In this document: positions 24,437-29,907 of the stretch, piece by piece
Layout of the letters: each line of letters begins with the position of its first letter
How positions within the stretch are numbered: the first letter of the stretch is position 1
NCBI GenBank assembly: GCA_964640965.1
Contig: CAZXJB010000016.1
Coordinates: forward strand, 1-29,907
DNA: 29,907 nt
Direction of reading: 5' to 3'
From: HRBIN12 sp964640965
Lineage (GTDB): Bacteria > Actinomycetota > UBA4738 > HRBIN12
The notes under the pieces: model-generated
The model's database searches: none
Seen by the model: the letters and a program-made list of their open reading frames with translations, nothing else
What the model was told of the DNA's origin: nothing
Made by a program: the position numbers and the translations under genes

Positions 24437-25231
24437 ATGTTCGAGGAGGAGCTGGCGTTCGCGATCGAGCTCGCCGACGAGGCGGGGCGGATCGGGCTCT
24501 CCTTCTTCCGCGGCTCCTTCGACGTCCGGGAGAAGGTCGACCGCTCCCCCGTCACGGAGGCGGACCTCGCGATCGAGGCGATGCTCCGCCGCGAGATCGG
24601 CGCGCGCTACCCGCAGGACGCCGTGCTCGGGGAGGAGGGGGGGCTCCAGGGCCGCTCGAGCCGCCGGTGGATCGTCGACCCCATCGACGGCACCCGGAAC
24701 TTCGCCGACGGCGTGCAGATCTGGAGCACGCTGATCGCCCTCGCCGTGGACGAGGTCCCCGTGCTCGGCGTCGTCGAGCTCCCCGCCCTCGGCGAGCGGT
24801 ACGCGGCGGTCCGCGGGGGCGGGGCGACCCTGAACGGCGAGCCGATCCGCGTCTCGCGCGCGGACCGGCTCGAGCGCGCGTTCGTGCTCTACGGCGAGGC
24901 GAGGGACCTGCTCGACACCCCCTACGGCGAGGCCTTCCTCGAGCTCATCCGGGGGGCCCGACGCGAGCGCGGGTTCGGCGACGCCTGGGCCCACATGCTC
25001 GTCGCCCGGGGCTCCGCCGACATCATGCTCGAGCCCGAGCTCTCGACCTGGGACTGGGCGGCGGTCTCGGTCGTCGTCGAGGAGGCCGGCGGGCGGATCT
25101 CGACCTTCGAGGGCGAGCCCCTCGCGCACGGCGCCTCGGTCCTCTCGACGAACGGCGTCCTGCACGACGAGGTGCTCGCGCGCCTGGCCCACGCGCGGCG
25201 GCGGGCCGAGCGCGGCGAGCCCGAGGGCTAG
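24437..25231 (+). CDS. hisN: Inositol monophosphatase family, histidinol-phosphatase-like
   Basis: Metal-dependent phosphatase of 264 residues. Metal and catalytic motifs: GEEGG (65-69), DPIDGT (81-86) and W205-D206 (STWDWAAV). The pattern DGTRNFADGVQIWSTLIAL and RERGFGDAWAHMLVARGSADIMLEPELS resembles the histidinol-phosphatase branch (HisN) found in actinobacteria more than inositol or CysQ-type phosphatases. If right, it makes histidinol from histidinol phosphate. There are no other his genes in the window, so the assignment rests on sequence alone; a general sugar phosphatase is the alternative. No SD; probably leaderless. Its TAG overlaps the stop of the convergent gene in a shared CTAG. 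Confidence 0.8.
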   Translation: MFEEELAFAIELADEAGRIGLSFFRGSFDVREKVDRSPVTEADLAIEAMLRREIGARYPQDAVLGEEGGLQGRSSRRWIVDPIDGTRNFADGVQIWSTLIALAVDEVPVLGVVELPALGERYAAVRGGGATLNGEPIRVSRADRLERAFVLYGEARDLLDTPYGEAFLELIRGARRERGFGDAWAHMLVARGSADIMLEPELSTWDWAAVSVVVEEAGGRISTFEGEPLAHGASVLSTNGVLHDEVLARLAHARRRAERGEPEG

Positions 25232-26205
25232 ATCTCGACCTCGAGCCCGGCCGCCCCCGCCCGCTCGAGCACGAGATCCGCGGCGGCCACGTCCTGCACC
25301 CCGACCCCGGTGAGGTCGCAGACGACCGTCTGCTCGGGCGAGGTCCGCCCCGGACGCAGCCCGGCGCAGATCTCGCCGAGCTCGACCGCCCGCTCGGCGA
25401 GCTCGGGCGCGTGCTGCAGCTCGCCGAGACGACGGCACTGCTCGCGCGAGTCCACCACGAGCAGGTCGGCGTCCCGCAGGATGGCGGGGTCGAGCTCCTG
25501 CTTGCCCGGCCCGTCGGCCCCGACGGCGGTGACGAGCGCGCCCGGCGCGACCCAGCCGCCCCGCACGAGGGGCGCGCGGCTCGCGGTGCAGGTGATCACG
25601 ACCTCGGCCCCCTCCACGGCCTCCCGCACCCCCGGGGCGACCTCGTAGCGGCAGCCCGGCGGCAGGCCGGGTCGCCCGCGGAGCTCCTCGGCGCACCGCG
25701 CGGCCCGCTCGGGGCTCCGCCCCCAGATGCGCACGAGCGAGAACCCCGGCCGGGCCACCGCGAGCCCGTCGAGCTGGTGCCGGGCCTGGGCGCCGGTCCC
25801 GATCACCGCCACGGTGTCGACCCGCTCGGGGGCGAGGTGGCGGGCGGCGACGCCGCCCGCGGCCCCGGTCCGCACGTCGGTGAGGAGCCCCCCGTCGGCG
25901 AGGAGGGCCGCGAGCGACCCGTCCCGGGCGTCGAAGACGAGCACCAGCCCGTCGACCGCCGGCGGGTCGACGCCGAAGAAGCCGCTCGCCACCTTCACCG
26001 CGTACCGACGCGCGCCGTGGAGGTGCCCGGCCTTCACGTGGATCTCGCCACCGGACTCGGGGATCTCGAGGTGGATCACCGCGGGGAGCTCGGCCCGGCC
26101 GGTGCTGTACGCGGCGAAGGCGCGCTCGAGGGCGTCGACCACGGAGCGCACATCGAGCGCCCGCGCGACGTCCTCGCGGCCGAGGATCCGGAACCGGCGA
26201 GCCAT
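25228..26205 (-). CDS. Ornithine cyclodeaminase/mu-crystallin family protein
   Basis: NAD(P)-binding protein of 325 residues from the family of ornithine cyclodeaminases, ketimine reductases and related amino acid dehydrogenases. Visible: K71 (YAVKVASGF), R112 (LLTDVRTGAAGG), the dinucleotide motif IGTGAQARHQ (135-144), and D231 (GADGPGKQELD), which align with K69, R112 and D228 of P. putida ornithine cyclodeaminase. So the active site looks intact. DLTGVGVQDVAAA near the C-terminus is also typical. Substrate unknown: ornithine, ectoine-derived acids or cyclic imines are possible. ATG at 26205 has no SD; TAGGCT ends eight bases before it. Divergent from the aminotransferase, which may act in the same pathway. 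Confidence 0.88.
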   Translation of the reverse strand: MARRFRILGREDVARALDVRSVVDALERAFAAYSTGRAELPAVIHLEIPESGGEIHVKAGHLHGARRYAVKVASGFFGVDPPAVDGLVLVFDARDGSLAALLADGGLLTDVRTGAAGGVAARHLAPERVDTVAVIGTGAQARHQLDGLAVARPGFSLVRIWGRSPERAARCAEELRGRPGLPPGCRYEVAPGVREAVEGAEVVITCTASRAPLVRGGWVAPGALVTAVGADGPGKQELDPAILRDADLLVVDSREQCRRLGELQHAPELAERAVELGEICAGLRPGRTSPEQTVVCDLTGVGVQDVAAADLVLERAGAAGLEVEI

Positions 26206-26213
26206 CCCGCCCG

Positions 26214-26233
26214 AGCCTACCCGGTGCTAGGGT
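26214..26233. promoter_or_regulatory. Back-to-back -10 elements of cyclodeaminase and aminotransferase
   Basis: Minus-strand TAGGCT (26214-26219) serves the cyclodeaminase. Plus-strand TAGGGT (26228-26233), preceded by TGC as in an extended -10, serves the aminotransferase. Only eight bases separate them, so the two polymerases should compete. Confidence 0.4.
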
Positions 26234-26262
26234 CGGGCGAGCGGGGAACGGAGGAGGTCGCG

Positions 26263-27384
26263 ATGGCGCGCATCGACCTGTTCGAGATGGAGCGGATGCA
26301 GTCCCTGTACTGGCACCGCGTCGAGCACGACCTGTCCGAGTCCGGGGTCGTCCCGATGACCCTCCGCGAGCTGCTCGGGCCCGAGGCCGGCGCGCTGCTC
26401 GAGGCGCCCCTCGGCTACCCCCTCTCGGAGGGGGCGGAGGAGGCCCGGGCGGCCGTCGCCACCTGGTACCCGGGCGCCACGGCCGAGCACGTGACGCTCT
26501 GCAACGGCGGCTCCGAGGCGAACCTGCTCGTGCTGTGGACCCTGCTCGAGCCCGGCGACCGCCTCGCCTTCATGGTCCCGAACTACCTCCAGGGCCTCGG
26601 CCTCGGCCGCCACTTCGGGGAGGCCACCGACACCTTCGGGCTCCGGCGCGAGGGCGACCGGTGGGGCCTGGACCTCGAGGCGCTCGAGCGCGCCGTGACC
26701 CCGCGGACGAAGGCCGTGATGGTCTGCAACCCGAACAACCCGACCGGCGCGGTCCTCACCGAGGCCGAGATGGAGGCCGTTGTCGAGGTCGCCGACCGCG
26801 TCGGCGCCTGGATCGTCGCCGACGAGATCTACCGCGGCGCCGAGCTCCAGGGCGAGGCCGTCTCGCCCACGTTCTTCGGCCGCGCCGAGCGCGTCGTCGT
26901 GACGAGCGGCCTGTCGAAGGCCTTCGGGATGCCCGGCCTGCGCTCGGGCTGGGTGGTCGCCCCGCCCGAGCTCATCCGCGAGATCTGGGTCCGCCACGAC
27001 TACACGACGCTCACGCCGAACGCGCTCTCGGACCGGCTCACGGGCATCGCCCTCCGCCCCGAGGTCCGCGAGCGCGTGCTCGCGCGCACCCGCGGCATCG
27101 TCCGCGCGAACCTGCCGCTGGTCCTGGAGTGGGTCGCCGACCACCGGGACGTCTTGTCGCTCATCCCGCCGGTCGCGGGGGCCATCGCCTACCTCGGCTA
27201 CGACCTGCCGGTCCCGGCGCGCGAGCTCGCCGAGCGGCTCCGCCTCGAGCAGAGCGTCCTCGTCGTGCCCGCCGACATGTTCGGGGCCCCCGAGCGGGCG
27301 TTCCGCATCGGCTTCGGCGACCACCCCGAGCGCCTGCGCGAGGGCCTGGGCCGGATCGGGAAGCTCCTCAGCGAGCTCAGGTGA
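26263..27384 (+). CDS. PLP-dependent class I/II aminotransferase
   Basis: Fold-type I enzyme of 373 residues. PLP lysine K219 (SGLSKAFGMPGLRSGW), N159 in NPNNPTG, D187 and Y190 (ADEIYRG), and R227. The N-terminal DLSESGVVPMTLREL (23-37) replaces the longer arm of aspartate aminotransferases and resembles a subgroup that includes capreomycidine synthase-like proteins (recalled resemblance, not tested). Strong SD (GGAGGAGG). Substrate cannot be assigned. Its position beside a cyclodeaminase-family gene and a Rieske oxygenase suggests amino acid-derived substrates. Convergent with the Rieske gene: the coding ends overlap by eight bases. Confidence 0.9.
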   Translation: MARIDLFEMERMQSLYWHRVEHDLSESGVVPMTLRELLGPEAGALLEAPLGYPLSEGAEEARAAVATWYPGATAEHVTLCNGGSEANLLVLWTLLEPGDRLAFMVPNYLQGLGLGRHFGEATDTFGLRREGDRWGLDLEALERAVTPRTKAVMVCNPNNPTGAVLTEAEMEAVVEVADRVGAWIVADEIYRGAELQGEAVSPTFFGRAERVVVTSGLSKAFGMPGLRSGWVVAPPELIREIWVRHDYTTLTPNALSDRLTGIALRPEVRERVLARTRGIVRANLPLVLEWVADHRDVLSLIPPVAGAIAYLGYDLPVPARELAERLRLEQSVLVVPADMFGAPERAFRIGFGDHPERLREGLGRIGKLLSELR

Positions 27385-28552
27385 GGACGGCGCCGCCGAG
27401 GCGCTCGCCCACGTAGCGCCGGACGTCGAGCGCCAGGTCCTCCATCGGCGCGTAGTAGCCGACGTCGAAGGCGCGCGAGCCCATCCCGTCCTGCACGGCC
27501 TCGCAGATCCGCCAGTCCTGGCGGTTCACGAGATCCCAGAACCCCACGGCGTCCGACGGGTCGAACGTGGGCCTGGCCATCTCCGCGGGATGGAAGAGGA
27601 AGTCGACGTCGATCCGCGTCCGGTCCGGGCCGAGGGGGCGCAGCCGGAAGGCGGCCACGTGGTCGGCGGAGCAGCTGATCATGAGGTTGGGGTACGCGAG
27701 CTCGCCCTTGTGGCGCGTCCGCTCCTCCTCGCTGAGCCCGGGGAACGGGGCCCGATCGGTGGTCCCCGTGAACGTGAACGTCGTCGCCCCCTCGCGGTGC
27801 GGGACGCCGCGCTCCCAGTCGAGGTCCCGTCCCCCGCGCCGCCGGAACGCGGGCACGATCTCGCAGAGCTCGGGGTGGACCGGCCCGCAGTGGTAGCACT
27901 CGTTGTAGTTCTCGACGATCACCTTCCAGTTCGCGGCCACGTCGTAGGTGATCCGCCGGGCGATCCGCAGCCGGGCGAGCGGGTAGCGCGCCACCCGGGC
28001 CGGGATCTCCCCGAGCTGCTCGGCGAGGGGCCGCGCCGCCTCCCCGAGGTGGACGAAGACGAACCCCGCCCAGGTCTCGACGCGGGCCTCGTAGAGCGAC
28101 AGGTCCTCCTTCCGAAGGCCCCGGCCCTCGTCGAGGAACGGCGCGAGGCGGAGCCGGCCGTCGAGCCCGTAGGTCCAGGCGTGGTAGGGGCAGACGATCG
28201 AGCCCCGGAACCGCCCGCACGGGCGCGGGGGCTCCCCCGCGGCGGCGGGCGGCGGGTCGTCCAGCACGAGGCGCGAGCCGCGGTGGCGGCAGACGTCGTG
28301 GAAGGCCCGGAGGCGGCCGTCCCTGCCGCGCACGAGGATGAGGCGCTCGCCCACCGGCTCGACGACGAGGTACTCGCCCGGGCGCTCGAGGACCTCCTCG
28401 CGGGCCACGCACATCCACTCCGCGCGGAAGATCCGCTCCCGCTCGAGCTCGTGGAACGCCGGGGACAGGTACGCCTCGCGCGGCAGCGTGGGCTCCAGCC
28501 CGCCGGAGGTTGCGCCGACGTCCGCCCGGACGGTATCGTGACCCGTGGTCAT
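27377..28552 (-). CDS. Rieske non-heme iron oxygenase, alpha subunit (carnitine/choline/betaine type)
   Basis: Oxygenase component of 391 residues from the ATG at 28552. The Rieske 2Fe-2S ligands are C88, H90, C121 and H124 (CRHRGS, CPYHAWTYGLDG). The mononuclear iron site has H221, H226 and D346 (ECYHCGPVHPEL, NRQDW). The residue three before H221 is E218; glutamate there, with NWKVIVENYNECYHC, is typical of oxygenases for quaternary amines such as carnitine, choline and glycine betaine, whereas aromatic dioxygenases have Asp. No reductase gene is nearby. The frame is open to an ATG at 28627, but that would overlap the divergent TetR gene and adds no conserved sequence. Confidence 0.9.
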   Translation of the reverse strand: MTTGHDTVRADVGATSGGLEPTLPREAYLSPAFHELERERIFRAEWMCVAREEVLERPGEYLVVEPVGERLILVRGRDGRLRAFHDVCRHRGSRLVLDDPPPAAAGEPPRPCGRFRGSIVCPYHAWTYGLDGRLRLAPFLDEGRGLRKEDLSLYEARVETWAGFVFVHLGEAARPLAEQLGEIPARVARYPLARLRIARRITYDVAANWKVIVENYNECYHCGPVHPELCEIVPAFRRRGGRDLDWERGVPHREGATTFTFTGTTDRAPFPGLSEEERTRHKGELAYPNLMISCSADHVAAFRLRPLGPDRTRIDVDFLFHPAEMARPTFDPSDAVGFWDLVNRQDWRICEAVQDGMGSRAFDVGYYAPMEDLALDVRRYVGERLGGAVLT

Positions 28553-28610
28553 CAGCGTGAGGGAGCCCTCCCGGGCCTTGTCTACCACGTGCGTAGCGCC
28601 AGGGGGAAGC
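28553..28610. promoter_or_regulatory. Rieske-TetR divergent gap with candidate operators
   Basis: The gap contains GGGAGCCCTCCC (28561-28572), a near-perfect palindrome, and CTAC-7-GTAG (28582-28596), an inverted repeat around a CACGTG. Either could be the TetR operator. No good -10 is evident for either gene. Confidence 0.4.
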
Positions 28611-29324
28611 GTGGACCGGATGAACATTGACCAGGAGTCACGACCCCGACGGGTCGAGGAGAAGCGACGGCGGATCGTCGAGGTGGCGATGCGCCACTTC
28701 GCGGAGCGGGGCTACCAGGGGACCCGCGTCGAGGACGTCGCGAGGGAGCTCGGGATCGCCAAGGGCTCGATCTTCCAGCACTTCGGGAGCAAGGCGGGGC
28801 TGTTCCTCGAGTGCTACAAGCGGGCCGTGCTCTCCCTCCCGGCCTGGCTCGACGCCCCGGAGGAGGTGGTCGAGGAGGGCTTCTTCGCCGTCCTCACCTA
28901 CTGGCTCCAGCGGACCGAGCACCTGGTCCGGGAGGACTGGGTCCCCAACCGGGTGACGCTGATCGGCAACTACGGGACCGACCTCCGCCTCAAGCGCGAC
29001 ATCAACCGGTTCCTCCTCTCCGAGGACCCCTACGGGACCCTCGACTTCGTCGAGTACGGCATCCGGCGGGGCGAGGTCCGGGACGACGTGGACCTCGACC
29101 TCGTGGTCTCGATCGTGGACTGGCTCGCGGAGCGGTTCCAGGACGCGATCGTGGCCGAGGAGCTCGACCCCGGGCTCTTCCACCGCTCCCGCGACGACCC
29201 CGCGCGCCGGCAGCGGCGGATCGAGCAGTTCACGGAGCTGGTCCGGGCGGCCATCGGCGCCCGGACGCACCCCCAGCCCCGGGGGACCGGACCGGAGGAA
29301 ACCTCCCCCCGCCCCCGCCCGTAG
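28611..29324 (+). CDS. TetR family transcriptional regulator
   Basis: A 237-residue one-component regulator. Residues about 18-65 form the TetR helix-turn-helix: RRIVEVAMRHFAERGYQGTRVEDVARELGIAKGSIFQHFGSKAGLF. The C-terminal ligand domain is all-helical and not recognisable to a ligand. The tail is Pro/Arg rich. Start: GTG at 28611 with AGGGGG four bases upstream; an ATG at 28620 is the alternative. It is divergent from the Rieske oxygenase over 58 bases, the usual layout for a repressor of its neighbour (inference). A different start for either gene would change the gap. Confidence 0.92.
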   Translation: MDRMNIDQESRPRRVEEKRRRIVEVAMRHFAERGYQGTRVEDVARELGIAKGSIFQHFGSKAGLFLECYKRAVLSLPAWLDAPEEVVEEGFFAVLTYWLQRTEHLVREDWVPNRVTLIGNYGTDLRLKRDINRFLLSEDPYGTLDFVEYGIRRGEVRDDVDLDLVVSIVDWLAERFQDAIVAEELDPGLFHRSRDDPARRQRRIEQFTELVRAAIGARTHPQPRGTGPEETSPRPRP

Positions 29325-29336
29325 TACCGGCGGACC

Positions 29337-29359
29337 TGCCCGCAAGGGAGGTGCCCGCA
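29337..29359 (+). repeat. Direct repeat TGCCCGCA before the CHRD gene
   Basis: Two exact copies of an 8-mer at 29337-29344 and 29352-29359, 15 bases apart, between the tetR stop and the CHRD start. Possibly a regulator site; could be chance in this GC-rich sequence. Confidence 0.3.
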
Positions 29360-29379
29360 CGGCGGGAAAGGAGGGGGGT

Positions 29380-29877
29380 ATGCGCAGGAGAGCCCTGGCC
29401 CTGGCGGCGGTGGCCGTCGCCGCGCTCGTCGCGGCGGTCCTGGTGGTCGGCCCGGCCTCGGCGGGCCCGACCGTTCTGTCGGCGACGCTCACCGGCGACG
29501 CGGAGGTCCCCGGGCCCGGCGACGACGACGGGACCGGGACCGCGACCGTGACGCTCGACGCCGCCGCGGGAACGGTCTGCTTCGAGCTCACCTGGTCGAA
29601 GATCCGCGGCCCCTGGGGCGCCCACATCCACCGGGGCGCCGAGGGGGAGGCCGGCGACATCGTCGTCGTGTTCTTCAACACCCGGGACCTGGTCCCGATC
29701 CCCAAGACGATCACCTCGGTCGCGGGCTGCGTCCGGAACGTGGACGCGGCGGCGATCGACGCGATCGCGGCGGACCCCGCCGGCTACTACGTGAACGTCC
29801 ACAACCGGCGGTTCCCGGCGGGCGCGATCCGCGGCCAGCTGGGGCCGGGCGCGGCCCCGACCGGGCCGGGCTACTAG
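29380..29877 (+). CDS. Secreted CHRD-domain protein
   Basis: A 165-residue protein with a clear Sec signal peptide: RRR, a hydrophobic core (about 5-23) and a likely cut after ASA (about residue 28). The rest is one CHRD domain: LSATLTGDAEVPGPGDDDGTG at the start, CFELTW, GAHIHRGAEGEAGDIVV, and YYVNVHNRRFPAGAIRGQL at the end. CHRD domains are named from chordin; their bacterial role is not known. It has two cysteines (CFELTW and GCVRN), which might form a disulfide. SD AAAGGAGGGGGG lies just before the ATG. There is no lipobox or cell-wall anchor. Confidence 0.9.
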   Translation: MRRRALALAAVAVAALVAAVLVVGPASAGPTVLSATLTGDAEVPGPGDDDGTGTATVTLDAAAGTVCFELTWSKIRGPWGAHIHRGAEGEAGDIVVVFFNTRDLVPIPKTITSVAGCVRNVDAAAIDAIAADPAGYYVNVHNRRFPAGAIRGQLGPGAAPTGPGY

Positions 29878-29885
29878 GGACGCGC

Positions 29886-29907
29886 GGGGAGGGGGCCCCC
29901 CGCCCCC
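29886..29907 (+). terminator. Possible GC hairpin after the CHRD gene
   Basis: G-rich then C-rich run (GGGGAGGGGG / CCCCCCGCCCCC) right after the stop and reaching the window end. It could be a terminator stem; what follows is out of view. Confidence 0.25.

Noticed and set aside
28553..28627. Longer Rieske start at the ATG at 28627
   Set aside because: Would overlap the divergent TetR start and leave no promoter space; the added residues show no conservation pattern.
29293..29305. GGAGG-AAA-CCTCC hairpin near the tetR end
   Set aside because: It lies within coding sequence, the stem is only 5 bp, and no T-run follows.

Overview
This is a very GC-rich chromosomal window, densely packed with housekeeping genes. 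The block tig-clpP-clpX-valS-folC-ndk ... mreB-mreC-mreD-mrdA-rodA ... rng-rplU-rpmA ... obg lies on the minus strand. From family knowledge, this order is characteristic of Actinomycetota: Streptomyces carries nearly the same series. The ClpP is of the actinobacterial ClpP2 type, and promoter-like TAnnnT hexamers without clear -35 boxes are common. I infer a rod-shaped actinobacterium, probably not a Streptomyces-like genus. I cannot name it from the sequence.

Layout. 1-90 holds the first 30 codons of obg. 142-639 (+) is an unrecognised PH/GRAM-like protein inserted between obg and rpmA. 636-3190 (-) is rng-rplU-rpmA (RNA decay and ribosome), preceded by a 428-base gene-free leader region. 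3619-4833 (+) is an unusual soluble receiver-histidine kinase fusion. 4840-10452 (-) is the rod-shape operon mreB-mreC-mreD-mrdA-rodA. 10663-14967 (+) is a complete type II fatty acid synthesis cluster, fabD-fabH-fabG-acpP-fabF, inserted in the opposite direction into the ancestral block. 14986-24374 (-) is tig-clpP-clpX-valS-folC-ndk, ending in an S12-family serine hydrolase.

24437-29877 is a more accessory region: a histidinol-phosphatase-like enzyme, an ornithine cyclodeaminase-family protein, a PLP aminotransferase divergent from it, a Rieske oxygenase of the carnitine/choline/betaine type, a TetR regulator divergent from that, and a secreted CHRD-domain protein. Together these suggest an amino acid or quaternary amine pathway under TetR control. 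This is inference; no substrate is visible.

Regulation visible in sequence. Two start types recur. In tig, valS, the cyclodeaminase, the hisN-like gene, the kinase gene and perhaps mreB and rpmA, a -10-like hexamer ends only 7-12 bases before the start codon and there is no Shine-Dalgarno (SD) sequence, which suggests leaderless mRNAs. In fabD, fabH, acpP and the aminotransferase, the hexamer lies 29-39 bases upstream and a strong SD is present. Strong hairpins sit between rng and rplU, between clpP and clpX, and at the convergent fabF end. I found no CRISPR array, tRNA, rRNA, insertion sequence or prophage. The most interesting points are the hairpins, the leaderless pattern, the fab insertion, the missing second clpP, the receiver-kinase fusion and the Rieske/cyclodeaminase locus; none amounts to a clearly novel system.
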